Below are positions 1 to 11,859 of a stretch of DNA of 64,000 bases, one piece after another. This DNA is from Gossypium raimondii (taxonomy: Eukaryota; Streptophyta; Magnoliopsida; Malvales; Malvaceae): the NCBI RefSeq assembly GCF_025698545.1, contig NC_068571.1, positions 41,511,733 through 41,575,732 of the forward strand, in the 5' to 3' direction. The notes beneath the pieces are model-generated. The model did not search any database. It was not told the origin of the DNA and saw only the letters and a program-made list of their open reading frames with translations. Position 1 is the stretch's first letter. Every line of letters begins with the position of its first letter. The position numbers were made by a program, and so were the translations under genes.

Positions 1-299
1 TTATCTCATTACTTCAATTAGCAATATAATATGTACATAAGTAGTTCAAATACATTAGAAGAAAACAAACTTAACTTGTGTTAGTATCCAAGCTGTAAAA
101 TCAGCTTAATGATAACCTAAAAAGCTACTAAATCAGCTAAGTACTTGACTAATCCTTAACTAAACAAAAAAGTTACAATCAAACCAATAAAAGTCACATG
201 TTACAAAAGTTTAATAATCAAAATAAATAATGGAAATTAACTTGCTACTGCATTCTTGTGGATATTTGCTTGCTGCTACATTGTTGACAACTTTCAACA
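1..299 (-). repeat. 3' LTR of the copia element (edge-truncated)
   Basis: Direct repeat of 4409-4719 with few substitutions and one small indel near position 30. It ends CAACA on the plus strand. The first about 7 bases of the LTR lie outside the window. Confidence 0.93.
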
Positions 300-329
300 C
301 TCTTCCTTGGCGACAAAGCAAAAGACTGC

Positions 330-1700
330 AATTTTTTTCCTCAAATACTCAAATCTTGTAGCAGCTAATGGCTTGGTCAGAATGTCTGTGTGCTAAACCT
401 CCGAGCAACAATGAATCAAATTGAATTCCTTTGACAATTTTGCCTCCCTTACAAAATGATATTTGATCTTGAAGTGTTTGGTCTTGCCATGAAATACAGG
501 ATTCTTGGCAATAGCAACAGCTGATTGGTTATCCACTTTGATCTATGTTGCTTCCTCTTGAACAATATTCAAATCACTCAAAAGTTTCCTAAGCCAAATA
601 GCTTGATTAACAGCAGTAGTAGCTACAATGTACTCTGCCTCTGTAGTGGATTGAGCTACTGTTTGTTGTTTCTTAGAACTTCAACAGAAAAATCCTGAAC
701 CTAGAGTGAAAAAATAGCCCGATGTGCTCTTTATGTCATCAACTAAGCCTGCCCAGTCACTATCTGATTAGCCAACCAGTTTTAGCTCTTCAGTTTTCAC
801 AAATTTCACTCCATAGCTTAATGTCCCTTTGACATACCTTAAGACTCTTTTAGTATCTTTGAAATGAGCAACATTGTAGCAATGAATGAACCTTGATAGA
901 AGGCTAATTGCATACATGATATCTGGTCTTATTGCTGTAAAATAGAGCAGGAAACCAACTAGACTTCTATAAATTTTTTCATCCACTCGTGCATGGTCAC
1001 TGTTGCTAGAGAGTTTTTCTCCTTGTGCCACAGGAGTGCTAGCAGGTTTGCTATTTTCCATGCAAAACTTGCTTAAATTTTTTGAAGCAAAAGCCTATTA
1101 GCTTATGAAGATGCCATGTTTATTCTGTTTCACTTCCATACCAAGGAAGTAGGTCATCAATCCTAAATCAGTCATCTCAAAAACATATTGTATCTGCTTC
1201 TTGAATTCTTCAATCAACTCACTCCTACAACCAGTAACCAATAAATCATCAACATACAAAGACACAATTAGCAAGGTTTCTCTCTCAACCTTCTTCACAT
1301 ATAGTGTAGGCTCACTAATTCTCTTTTTCAACCCTAGCCTTGACAAGTAGGCATCAATTCTGTCATACCAGGCCCTTGGAGCCTGTTTTAGGCCATACAA
1401 AGCCTTCTTGAGCTTGTAAACCTTGTGCTCCTCACCGAGAGCTTTAAAACCATCTAGCTATACAACAAAGATCTCTTCCTTGAGAAATCCATTCAAGAAA
1501 GCTGATTTGACATCCAGCTGGTGCACTTTTCACAGATATTGAGTAGCTAAGGTAAATAACAGCCTTATGGTGTCCATCTGCAAAGGTTTCAGAGAAATCA
1601 ATACCATGTTGTTGACTATAACCTTTCACAACCAGCCTTGCTTTGTGCTTGTTCAGTGGCCCATCTGTATTGTGTTTGGTCCTGAACACCCATTTCACAC
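330..1700 (-). pseudogene. Copia reverse transcriptase and RNase H remnant
   Basis: This holds the RT-RNase H part of a copia polyprotein in several frames. The N-terminal RT motif ([24 protein letters not shown]) lies near 1600-1698. The RT block at 1098-1400 keeps MYGLKQAPRAWYDR and the catalytic YVDDLL intact. The segment 768-1061 carries the region between RT and RNase H. RNase H lies at about 480-700, with an STTEAEY motif and an in-frame stop soon after. Frame changes near 1440, 1520 and 1090 and several stops make this a pseudogene. It is transcriptionally the last coding part, next to the 3' LTR. Confidence 0.9.
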
Positions 1701-1989
1701 CAATAAATTTCCTGTTTGTTGGCCTATTAACCAGCTCCTATGTGTCATTTTTGTGAATCATCCTCATTTCTGCCTCCATTACTTCTTTCCAACAACCCTC
1801 CTTTGTAGCCTCATCAAAGTTGGAAGGCTCAACAATGGTCATGTCACATCTTTTATAGATGTCTATAATAGTCCTAGTGCCTCTAACAGGTACATCATCA
1901 TATCCATCCTCAATTTCAGCTTTATTCTCAACATGCTGCAAGTTAAGGTTTTGTTGGTCTTGCTCAGACAGACTTGCATTTGATCCATC

Positions 1990-2960
1990 CTATTTCTAAC
2001 AGCTACCCTCATTGAATTTCACATCTCTGCCCACAAAAATCCTTTTAGTGGATAGATCAAAGACTTTATACCCTTTCTTTATGCTGTTATAGCCAACAAA
2101 GACTCCAGGCATGGACCTCTTTTCTAGTTTGGTCCTTTTTTCAGCTGGCACAAGTGTGTAGCATATGCAGCCAAACACCTTCAAGTGTGAGACAGTTGGC
2201 TTGTGTCTAAACCAAGCTTCAAATGATGTTTTTCCTTTGACTGTATTTGTTGGCAGTCTGTTGAGCAAATACATAGAGGTATTTACTGCCTCAACCCAAA
2301 AGATGTTGGCATTTTGCCTTCAAACAACAGGCACCTGGCCATATCAAGAACATTTTTGTTCTTTCTCTCACAAACACCATACTGCTGTGGTGTGTAGATG
2401 GTGGTTAGTTGATGCTGAATTCCAGCTTTATCACAAATCTACTGAAACTTTTGAGACACATATTCAGTCCTATTATCTGACCTCAATATCTTTAGCTTGC
2501 AACTTGCTTGATTCTCAGCCAATGCCTTAAACTTGCAGAAGACATCAGCCACATCTGACTTTTGTTTCAAGAAACTCACCCAACAAAATCTGGTGTAATC
2601 ATCAATAAACAACACAAAATACCTGCTGCCATTCAAGGAGGAGGTCTTTATGGGTCCACAAATATCAGTATGGACCAGTTGGAGCCTCTCTTGAGCTCTC
2701 CAAGCTTTGTTAACAAGAAAAGATAGTCTGGTCTGCTTGCCAAGCTGATAGACCTCACATACATCATTCTTAGGCTCGATCTTGGACATGTCTTCAACTA
2801 GGCTCATCTTATGCAGTAAACCAAGTGACTTATAGTTCAAATTCTCCAACCTCTTGTGCCACAAACATGATTCATCAGTCAGAGCAGTATGTGCCTTTGC
2901 TTCCAACTGATTCACATCTAAAGTGAAGGATCTGTCATGCATAACTACTGTCACTAGTTC
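1990..2960 (-). pseudogene. Copia GAG-pre-integrase and integrase remnant
   Basis: The fragment at 2439-2954 has the GAG-pre-integrase zinc region (LWHKRLENLN...) and then the integrase core start (VHTDICGPIKTSSLNGSRYF, FIDDYTRFCWV, LRSDN). The fragment at 1996-2274 continues with the end of the core and its C-terminal part (YLLNRLPT, LKVFGCICY, VFVGYN). The two are in different frames with a disrupted stretch at about 2275-2440. This is typical of a copia integrase, the enzyme that inserts the cDNA into the genome. It is not functional here. Confidence 0.9.
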
Positions 2961-2981
2961 CTGACCAAAAAAAATCCTTGA

Positions 2982-3260
2982 TCACATAAGTCTTTCCTTT
3001 AAAATAAGGGAGCAACCCTTCTCTAACAACTGACCAACACTAAGTAGATTCTGATCAATATCAGGTACAAAAAGAATTTTTGAAATGGTTTTGTTACCTG
3101 ATTGAGTGCAGATCACAACCTTGCCTTTACCTTTGGCCTCAATGAACTCACCATTCCCAATTCTGACTTTGGACACAACACTGATGTCTAACTCCCTAAA
3201 CATGCCTTTATTTGATGCCATGTGATGAGTGCAACCACTTTCAATCAACCAATTCTTTCT
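2982..3260 (-). pseudogene. Copia aspartic protease remnant
   Basis: The sequence shows the retropepsin-type segment. The catalytic Asp of the usual D-S-G motif reads Glu (IESGCTHHM). Downstream are the family segments SKVRIGNGE and KILFVPDIDQNLLSVGQL. In an intact element this protease cleaves the Gag-Pol polyprotein. The Asp-to-Glu change and the frame break at its C-terminal end are further signs that the element is dead. Confidence 0.85.
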
Positions 3261-3429
3261 GAATTTGCCCGAGCTTGCAAAATAAGAAGTAGTAAAAAAT
3301 GCTCCTCTTGAGCTTGAACATCCTCAGCAGCTTGAGCTTGATTCTGCTGCTGCGGCTGTGTTTTTGCCTTGTTCTTGCAAACTTTTTCAACGTGGTTGAG
3401 TTGTTTGCAACTTCTACATTAAATGTCAA

Positions 3430-4240
3430 GCCTGTACTAGTAATATTTTTCTAAGTGATTTGACTTTTTGCAGTGAGTGCATGGTGGAAACTTCCTTTTA
3501 GCAGCATCCTTCTTTCCTTTTTCTTTCTTTTCTGACCAAGGTTTTTTGCCCTTGTAGCTTGAGCTCTAACTTGAGCTTTCTTTGCTTCTGGCTTGAAAGG
3601 CTCCTTCAGAATGTTCTTTCATCCTGTTTGCCCTTCTCTGCTCTTGTGCATAGAGAGCATTTATCAGCTCTATCAAGGATATAGCTGATAGGTCCCTAGA
3701 GTCCTCCAAGGAAGAAATTTTTGACTCATACTTATTTGGAAGAGTTGTAATGACCTTTTCAACTATTCTTTTGTCACTGAACTCATCCCCAAGAAGCCTT
3801 ATGTTTTTTACTGTAGTCATAATTCCGTCAGAATACTGCTTGATGGTTTCAAACTCCTTTATCTTCAGATTCTCGAAGTCTCTCCTTAGGTTGATCAATT
3901 GCTGCTGCCTGGTTTTGTCTGACCCTTGAAACTCTTCCTTGAGTCTGTCCCAGGCCTACTTTGGTGTGTCACAAGCCATTATTCTTGTGAAGATCACATC
4001 TGAAACTCCATTTTGAAGGCATGACATAGCCTTGTATTTTTTGGCACAGTCCTCATTGTGCTGCCTGATTTAAGCTATGGTTGGATTAGCTCTCAAAGGT
4101 GGTGACTCTATGTCAGCTTGAACAACACTCCACAGATCATGAGCCTGCAGATATGTTTTTATTTTCACAGCCCAAATGTTGTAGTTTTCACCAGCAAAGA
4201 CAGGTGGTGGTGGTGGTGAGAAACTCATTCTTTTGTAGCA
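3430..4240 (-). pseudogene. Copia gag remnant with broken zinc knuckle
   Basis: The start (about 4228) encodes MSFSPPPPPVFAGENYNIWA, a typical copia Gag N-terminus. The central Gag domain (UBN2-like) is at 3566-3898 (NLRRDFENLKIKE, IVEKVITTLPNKYE). Near 3440-3490 a zinc knuckle CTHCKKSNHLEK is followed by Tyr where the last Cys is expected, and then by a TAG. Both changes fit G-to-A decay. In an intact element Gag forms the virus-like particle; here it is a pseudogene. Confidence 0.87.
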
Positions 4241-4408
4241 ACTAAACAAACCAAAAAAAAAAGCTTCTGTTTCTTTTCTTTCAAGCACGAATCACTCAAA
4301 GATCAACACACAACAAAAGACCCTCAAAGATGCAAGGATCAAAACACCAAAAACTTGTGTTTGAAAGACGAAAAGCAGAAGCAAAACGGATGTTGGATGA
4401 GAGAAAAG

Positions 4409-4719
4409 TGTTGACTTATCTCATTACTTCAATTAGCAATATAATATAACATGTACATAAGTAGTTCAAATACATTGGAAGAAAACAAACTTAACTTGTG
4501 CTAGTATCCAAGCAGTAAAATCAGCTTAATGATAACCTAAAAAGCTACTAAATCAGCCAAGTACTTGACTAATCCTTAGCTAAACAAAAAAGTTACAATC
4601 AAACCAATAAAATTCACATGTTACAAAAGTTTAATAATCAAAATACATAATGGACATTAGCTTACTGCTGCATTCTTGTGGACATTTGCTTGTTGCTGCA
4701 TTGTTGACAACTTTCAACA
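4409..4719 (-). repeat. 5' LTR of the copia element
   Basis: A 311-bp LTR with 5-bp inverted ends: it starts TGTTG and ends CAACA on the plus strand. It is the direct repeat of 1-299 and sits upstream of the gag remnant. Confidence 0.93.
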
Positions 4720-6523
4720 AGGTTTTGAAGGGGAGGCTTTTTTTTTTTTTGTTTAGCAAGCATATGAGTTTGATGTTTGAAGGTATAGGCTGATGAATCA
4801 TATATGTTTGTTTAAACTCCTATTCAAATAGAAATTATAAAAAGAGTACTGAACATATTAGAACAGAGGGAGATAAGTTGAGATGGTATGCGTACTGCTT
4901 CTGATTTTTTGTTAATATTTTCTTAGTTTCTGATATTATTTTTTAAGGGGAGCTTGTTGACTATCCTTGTTGTTGGAATTTATATTTTTGCTTAATTATC
5001 TAACTAAGTTTTTTCAAGAGTCTCGATGCAAGAAAGTTGGGGTGGTTGTTGAGCATAAGGGTTAAAGATAAAAAAGGGTACACACAAAGCTAAATGCGTG
5101 CCTAATATTGAGTATTTTTTAAAATTTTATTTGCTTGATTACCAGGCTAATTTTATTTGGAGTAGCAGTCTATAAAGAAAAATTGAAGTGGTTGAGACAA
5201 CATTAACGACTCTACTTTGAGATGAAAAGGAAAGTCATTCACCCTAATCTCTTTTGTCTCCTTATTCGACTTTTGCCCTTGTAATTGTCTTCTCCAACAA
5301 AGACTCTCAAAAACAAAATTTTTCCTCTCCATGGCTCGAGAGAAACACCCAGCAAAGGAGAAGGTTGGGACATGTTCGACCCCTATGAAAATTTCTAAAG
5401 AAAACACCATGGTAAAGAAAATTGTTGTACACTTTTTAACAAAAAAGGGGGAGAGTATGGTGAGCTGATTTGGAGGGTTTAAGTTGAATAGACTGATGCT
5501 TGTTGTTGCTTTGATGAACTAAACTAGCGTTTGCTGGTGCTTTAAAGCAATCTTGCATTGATGAATGCTTGATGATCTAAGCATGCTTTTTAATGATTGT
5601 ACACTCTTTAAAGTGTCATTTCTTGAACATTCCGTCATGGTCAAAAGGGGAGAATGGTTTCTGGTGTGAAGGGGAGTTGATTTGGAAACTTGCTGCTAAT
5701 GTGTTGCTGCTACTTTGCTTCTTTTATGACTACTTTATTATGTTGGTTCTCTGGATGATTGTTGGTAATCAGTTCTATTCCAGTTTTCTCCTTAGTGTAT
5801 GATGATGACATGTTGATAGGGAGAGTATACACCATTTGCTTATGTTTTGTCAAAAAGCCAAAGGGAGAGATTGTTAGAGCCAAGATTATCCAACAATGTT
5901 TGTTCAGCTGCCTGATCAGTCAAAGACCTGGTTAACCAAGACACAAGTCAGTCTAGGCATATTTATATGTTGGCCTTTTTTACTTGGGCTTTATTGGTTG
6001 TTGTTTTAATAATCAATGAGCTTATTAGACGTTCTCATTCTAGTCGTTAGAGCTGAAATTGAAGTGGTGTGTATTTGTGATGGCTAAAGTTAAAGAGATT
6101 AATTTTACTTTATTTTAGATAATTATGGGAGATAATTCAAGAAGTTATAATCAGATTAAAATTGAGAGTTTTACTCTATCAAGACTACATGAAAAACATG
6201 TCGAATTTAGCCTATAAATAGATTGTTGTGCCGCACATTTGGAGGTAGCCTTTGGAGAGCTTTTAGTTGGTTTTTTGTTTATTCTTTTACTTGGTATTTT
6301 TCACTGTTGTGTTAGGCTTTGATTGGAGAGCTTATATTTGATATAAGTGATATTTTTAAGATAGTGATTTGTAACAATCGAGGTCGGTGTTGAGATTGTA
6401 ATTACTTCTTTGTGTAAGGGTAGATTGGGCTTAAACCAATAGGTGATTCGGAAGATTGTTGAATAAGAATCATTCACGGAGCGAGACTCTGCAAAAAAAA
6501 AATATTTCCGAATTGAGTTAACA
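4720..6523 (+). mobile_element. 3' end of a Sirevirus-like copia element
   Basis: This is non-coding 3' internal sequence followed by an LTR. Purine tracts occur repeatedly upstream of the LTR (about 5443-5457, 5643-5654, 5669-5680, 5817-5828), and the last (5861-5870) directly abuts the LTR. Sirevirus-lineage copia elements are known for several polypurine tracts before the 3' LTR. A short open frame starting MAREKHPAKEKV lies near 5331-5465; I do not recognise it. No gag or pol remains, and the minus-strand copia element to the left cuts this element off. Confidence 0.65.
5872..6523 (+). repeat. 3' LTR of the Sirevirus-like element
   Basis: The 652-bp block begins TGTTA and ends TAACA, matching 5-bp inverted ends. 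A purine tract lies immediately upstream, fixing the plus orientation. No partner LTR is in the window, so the boundaries rest on the ends and the purine tract. Confidence 0.72.
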
Positions 6524-6639
6524 AATGACTACATGCAAAATCTCTCTTTACTTCTCTATTCTTTGTTTCTGTTTCACTGTCTGATTAATACTATGACTAA
6601 ACACTATATTGAACAATCATCCTATGATTTTTCAAATAT

Positions 6640-7056
6640 GTTTAGGTGAAGAGCATGCCACAACTGTTTCGCCACCAATTATTCACTTTATCATAGAGAT
6701 TGAGGACCATCCACATAAGTCCGAGATGTCTTGGTGAGAGGATAACCATCGAACATGTCTTGTTTAGGGTGCGATTCCTTGGCAAAAGGGTGACTCCATA
6801 TTATGGGTGAGCTCTCAGATCTTTTACTCTTGATTGGATGGAACTTGTTGCCTATTTATGTTGGGAAATTTGGATGATACGCAATGCTTGTTTACTGGAA
6901 AGTACTCGGAAGGATACAATTATTTCGACTTGGCTAAGAGCTCTCCACGACCAAAATCAAATGGAGAGCAGCAGGCCAACCCGAATAGCTAGTGACTTTG
7001 TTACACAATTATTATCATCATTATTGTTATTCATATTCAATTATTTCCAAGACTAG
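6640..7056 (+). pseudogene. LINE ORF2 C-terminal remnant (zf-RVT type)
   Basis: A broken plus-strand frame reads like the zinc-binding region after the reverse transcriptase in plant LINEs (CLGERITIEHVLF near 6727-6770). It continues as MELVAYLCWEIWMIRNAC at 6838 onward, which matches the usual W-x-I-W-x-x-R-N pattern of these proteins. It ends at 7056. It is 5'-truncated and lies between the copia LTR and the ATS3-like gene. Confidence 0.6.
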
Positions 7057-7137
7057 AAATTGCATAAATACAAGGGTGAGTAATCAAAACAACAAATCTT
7101 CCAATTAAATCCTAATTAAACCACAGCCAAAACTGAT

Positions 7138-7829
7138 TCATGGCATCAATGTTTCAGCTGCTGCTGGTGTCTTCTTGAATACCTTCCTCTTATGCCTGAT
7201 GCCAAAAGGAGTGATTTCTTTAGAGCACAAATCAGAGCCGTGCCAAACGTTCCGAGGCAGATATCTTCGGAAATAGAAACTTTTCGAGCTGAGACCAGAC
7301 TCTTCCAATGCCTCAACCTGCGCAAAACCTGGACGCCAATCGTCGCTTCCCGATAGCTTTAGATACAAATAGCAAATTGGTGATTCCATGCATTGGCCTG
7401 TCACTTGAAACTCATCTACCAAGCAAGCCTGGAATGGTTTTCTGGGAATGTCGTCGAGGACAAGAGGCTGCAATGGATCCACTTGCCTTACATGCTTGGA
7501 GTTTAGATGGTGAACTATCATGTCATTAGATTTTTTATCACCAAATCTCAGGCTCACATGGTCTGATGTGTCCGCACCCTTTGTGCATGTGGTTTGTATT
7601 GTCACTGTGTAGCTGCAGTTTCTCTACGAAGTTTATTTCAGCATTACCTTAAGTAGGCTGTGTTATCCAACTCTTAGTAAATATCGTACTAAACTATAAA
7701 TTGGAAAGCAATTTATGCAAAGTTCATTACCTTGATGTTTTGAGGGAGGTTTTCACCTCCTGCAATCAAAGCAAGTAAAAATATGCAACAAGCAATGATG
7801 AGTCCTCTGCGACTCCTTATGATCTCCAT
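7138..7829 (-). CDS. Embryo-specific protein ATS3-like (PLAT/LH2 domain), secreted
   Basis: Two exons, 7829-7731 and 7623-7138, with a GT-AG intron (7730-7624) in phase 0, give a 194-residue protein. Exon 1 encodes MEIIRSRRGLIIACC and a hydrophobic stretch typical of a signal peptide, ending near LIAGGENLPQ. Exon 2 begins RNCSYTVTIQTTC, the conserved start of the ATS3/PLAT domain. It continues through SLRFGD, an F-x-V-x-G-x-C segment (FQVTGQC), ICYLYLKLSGSDDWRP and the C-terminal LPRNVWHGSDLC. The family (ATS3, PLAT-plant-stress) consists of small secreted proteins, some embryo-specific, with a beta-sandwich thought to mediate lipid or protein contacts; the exact role is unknown. The C-terminal tail after the last conserved Cys is about 26 residues. 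The next feature downstream is a LINE remnant. Confidence 0.88.
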
Positions 7830-7900
7830 TGTTATTTCTCCCAAAGCTTAAAGACAAGACTTTAAGTTTTCATGAAGTGTTGTTGAAATCTATGGCTGGG

Positions 7901-7908
7901 GTTTTATA
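7901..7908 (-). promoter_or_regulatory. Candidate TATA box of the ATS3-like gene
   Basis: TATAAAAC on the minus strand lies 72 bases upstream of the ATG at 7829, a spacing that gives a 5' leader of about 40 bases. No other TATA-like site of this quality is nearer. Confidence 0.5.
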
Positions 7909-7924
7909 ATGATGGGGTGGGTCA

Positions 7925-8447
7925 TTCATTCTTTCCTTGGCATACTCAAAAAGTTAATATTCCCTCTCTGGTTGCTTTAGGAAATTGATGAACAAAGTTT
8001 ACTTCACTTTCACTTATACCTATTTGATTTATCACGGATAATTTGCACTTTTGTTAGGGTGAGCAAAGCATATGATTGATGTCCTAATTAACGATAAGAA
8101 AGTGGTTGCCCGAGTATTATTAATTATTTTGGTATGACATAAACAATTTTTTCTTCTTCTTCTTCTTTTCTTTACATTATTGGGTCGGTATGATAAGATT
8201 TAAACAAAGTGTTAAATAAATATTTAAAAAATTAACTATCCTTCTATACAACATTTGACAGATTATATTTTATATTTATATTGAAATAAATCTTATACAT
8301 AAACTTCATATAAAATGTGCTAAAAATAGTAAAAATTTGGAAAAAAAATACATGCTTACTATCTTATAAAAAGAAGGTTTGTATCACGACTTATAAACTT
8401 TTTTTTATCTCATTTCACTATATAAATTATTCTCCCATTATAACTTT
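7925..8447. other. AT-rich gene-upstream spacer
   Basis: I see no gene here. It is the upstream region of the ATS3-like gene, with A/T runs and a short TTC run at about 8150-8170. Confidence 0.5.
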
Positions 8448-10780
8448 TAGTTCAAAAGGTTAATGGCATAAAAATATATATGGCACACCCAACCAATGGG
8501 AATATGCCGTATGTTTACCTTTTTTCATGTCATCTATGACCTAGCCATTGATTGTTGATCATTTTAATTTATATATTTTTAAAATTTCAGATTTTTTGAA
8601 TTATTTATATTTTATATAGTGGTCTATAAATTCTTTTATTTTATATAATGATATATTATAAAAGAAGTTTTGATTTTTTAATTTAATAGTTCTTTTATGA
8701 ATTTTATAATTTTTTGAATTTTTATATTTTATATTTTATATTTTATTTGACATAATATTAAATTTAACCTTCAATGTTTACATTTTTCTTTTATCAATTT
8801 GACTCTTATCCTTTTTAAGTAAAGTACACCAATAGTCACTCAACCTTGATTAAAATAACAAAATAGTCACTACACTTTAAAAAGTTACAACTCAGTTACT
8901 AAGCTTTATGAAAGTGACAAATCAGTCACCCGAGCCTATTTTCCGTTACAAGCATTACAAACAACCGACATGGCCTGTTAGGGTGCCACGTTGGACATGG
9001 TCCCACCAACAAATTTTCCCTTTTTTTTCTTTTAATTGTTATTATTAATTTCCTAAACAAATACAACCAAAACTTTTTTTTCTTTAATATTCTCTTCTCC
9101 CTTCTTTGTACCTTCAAATTTTCTTTGTTCTGAAGCAACTCGTAAACAACAGCCAAAAAACCCAAAAATCGACGTCTAACTGTCGCGCTTTGAACCCTTA
9201 TCTAGTCTCTTTTTAACCCTTTGAACATGAATCCAGAGTTTCATTCTCCAAAAATTACCCCGAACTACTCGAATATATGTTTGAATTTTCAAACTACGTC
9301 TTGCCTAATCTCAAAATTCGACCATTGAATCAGTCTGATTCCAATGTATGTTGTTTTTTGCTGCCCCTTCTACATTCCTACCACTCAAATTTATGGTACG
9401 ATGACCCAAGACCTCAAAATTGGCCTCAATGTTCCTCTTATTTCTTTTTTTCTTTATATTTTGTTTCTTCTTTCTTTGATTTTGTTTCCTTTCTTTCAGC
9501 CTTCCACTTGATTTTCCTTTGGAGTTTTGTTGTTGTTGTTCATTTTGCATTTTTTTGTGTTGTTATTGGTGTGAATTTTTTGGTTGTTAAGGGTGTGGTG
9601 AGGATGTGTTTATGGTGGCGATGGTAAATGGAGTGGTTGTGAGGGGGGGTTTGGATTTGATAGTTGTGATGATGAATGGCGATTAGTTAACTAGATAGTG
9701 GTGGTGATTAATGGTCAGAGAGGTTGATGATGGTGTGGTTAAGAGAAGAACAAATTCAATTTTTTTAAAGTTTTCTAGAAAAAAAAGGAAAAGAGGAGTT
9801 GAACGAGGTTGAAGCAGGAAGCGAAATTAACAGGGACGAGACAGTTGAAGCGGGAAGCAGACATGGTCGGTTTGAAGAGGTTACTAGAATGAGTTCTAAG
9901 ATACCCACTGTGATCTTCATTTCATCATCATCATCTTCTTCTTCTTCCAGCTGGTCATGCCCAATATGGCTAGTTAACGGATCATGTTAGTTAGTTAATG
10001 GGTCACGTCACTTGTCCCATTAGGCCTGTAATAGAAAATATTAGTGGGTGACTGATTTGTCAATTTTCGATAACATTAGTGACTTTTTTATTTTTGTAAA
10101 GTTTAGTGACTAAGTTGTAACTTTTCAAAGTTTAGTGACTGTTGGTGTACTTTACCTTCTTCTTTTCTTTTTAGCTAAATTTAGTCATTACCTTTCAAAA
10201 AGAGTCAAATCATTTTTTTAATAGAAATGCCAACTAAAACATTAATTTTTTAACCATGTTGACGTGACAACTCACATGGTAGTCCATGTGTACTTTATGC
10301 TGACATCAAATAAATTAAAATGGTAAAAGTATTAAAAAATATAAGAATATTTCAAAATTCAAAAAATTAATAATATAATGTACATGTGGATTGCTATGTA
10401 GGTTGTCATGTTTGCAAATTTAACATTTTAATCAAGATTTCCAATAAAAAAATGACAATTCAACTCTTTGAGAATGGTTGAGGTTAAATTTAGCTCAAAA
10501 AATAAAATAAAGGTCAATTTGACAAAAGATATAAAGTTGAGGGCTAAATTTGGTATTATACATTTTATTTTATATAATTCATATATTATAGATTTTTAAA
10601 ATTTTAAATTTTTTTATATTCTTTGAATTTTTATATATTTTAGATTTTCTAAGTTTTGAATTTTGAATTTTGAATAAATACTATGTTATAAATTGTCATA
10701 TGTAAATGAACATAACATGGCAAGTTTTAATTAGTTGGGTGTGTCAACTTTTTCTTAATATTGTTAACTTTTTGGATAAA
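8448..10780. mobile_element. Outer inverted-repeat element hosting a second one
   Basis: Imperfect inverted repeats enclose the inner element. The left arm (about 8448-8815) contains AAAAGGTTAATGG, GGCACACCCAACCAAT and TTAAATTTAACCTTCAATG. The right arm (about 10180-10780) contains the reverse complements (TTAACTTTTTGG, ATTAGTTGGGTGTGTC, TTGAGGGCTAAATTTGG). There is no coding capacity. It looks like a degraded non-autonomous DNA transposon, but I could not find a target duplication. Confidence 0.45.
8819..10155. mobile_element. Non-autonomous TIR transposon, probably Mutator-like
   Basis: Terminal inverted repeats of about 130 bases begin GTAAAGTACACCA at 8819 and end TGGTGTACTTTAC at 10155. 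Both arms repeat AGTCACT and GTTACAACT(C/T)AGT(C/T)ACTAA units, then GACAAATCAGTCACCC. The middle (about 9180-9990) is GT-rich and C/T-rich filler with a TCA/TCT microsatellite near 9925-9945 and no recognisable transposase. Long TIRs without coding capacity suggest a Mutator-like element. The flanks do not show a clean 9-bp duplication, so the family call is tentative. Confidence 0.6.
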
Positions 10781-10792
10781 AAAACAACTATG

Positions 10793-10880
10793 GATGGCCA
10801 ATGGCGCATTGACACAATTGGCAAAGGCTAAGACCTCGAACATTGAAGGCCTAGATTTCAGCCTCACTTTGTGCAAAAAC
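10793..10880 (+). mobile_element. tRNA-derived SINE-like fragment
   Basis: An A-box-like stretch (TGGCGCATTGAC, about 10803) and a B-box-like stretch (AGATTTCAGCC, about 10853) are spaced as in a tRNA-derived pol III promoter. The sequence is too divergent to be a tRNA gene. Confidence 0.4.
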
Positions 10881-11859
10881 ATGTGTGGGTACTATCTAGA
10901 TTTATTATGATATTAAGTAGGTACAAGTTGTCAAATCAGATGCCTCTATATATATTGATCTAAGTATTTTTTTATTATATTATTAGTATTACATAGTAAA
11001 TCATATTTAATCATTTTTGAAAAATATAAAATTAACTTTAGTATATTAGAATTACTATATTATTAAACAAATATTATATTATTATATACTTTGTATATTC
11101 GTTAAACCTAAATAATGTAAATATAATTTGTATATTAATAATCACGAAAAAATTAGAAAACAAATTGGGGAACTAAGTTGTATATTTAGCGAATAAATAT
11201 GTTACCCTCAAGTATCTAGCCTTTAGAGTTTCTATTTATAAACTTGAATATTTTGTAGTTATACTTTGTATTTTCATTAAATTTCAGTCGTAATAAGTAA
11301 AATTTAACCCCTTTTTCTTTTAGTTTTTCTAGCTTCAATCTAAGTTTTTTTCTTGGACAAAGACTAATGTACGAAGGATGTAAACTTAGGCTTTCAACTC
11401 TCTGAGAATCTACACTTGAGCATTTCTAAACCTTTTTCCTTCTATATTTTGTAATTATAATGTTGATTTCCATTGTTGCTTTGATTGTGTTAGATTCATG
11501 AGTAACTAATTTGCTACGCGATTGGTGAATAATGGTGATGAAATGATTAATTTGTTTTGAGAAATTATGTTGTTTCTTTTTTAAATTGGTGAACTTACTG
11601 CATGTTTGTAATTGACAACCATAAGCAAATTAGGGAAAATAAGAGATCTAATCCTAATTGATCATACCAATCTAGCTCGCTAAGTACGAAGAGTCGAGAG
11701 ACTCGATGTATGATAGGTTTACAAGTGAGAGCTATAATCTAATGACAAACATTAATTCCCAAAGCGAGTTGATAGATCGGAAGGGGTTAATAGAATCAAC
11801 AAGTTTATATTTTGTAGAAACAAAGAGGTACTTACTTTGCAAATAGAAACCATGACCAC
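10881..11859. other. AT-rich spacer without recognisable genes
   Basis: No sustained open frame. The part 11620-11830 reads like unclassified retroelement leader or spacer. Nothing further can be supported. Confidence 0.4.

Larger units (their letters stand above)
1..4719 (-). mobile_element. Decayed Ty1/copia LTR retrotransposon
   Basis: Two near-identical direct repeats (1-299 and 4409-4719) bracket minus-strand fragments in the order gag, protease, integrase, reverse transcriptase, RNase H, which is the copia order. A purine-rich stretch on the minus strand (about 300-312) abuts the left LTR, as expected for the polypurine tract next to the 3' LTR. The coding frame is broken by many stops and frameshifts, so the element is dead. 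The left LTR lacks about 7 bases at the window edge, so the left target duplication cannot be seen; the right flank begins AGGTT. Confidence 0.93.

Noticed and set aside
9277..9627. Hydrophobic 116-codon frame
   Set aside because: It lies wholly inside a TIR transposon in GT/TTC-rich filler.
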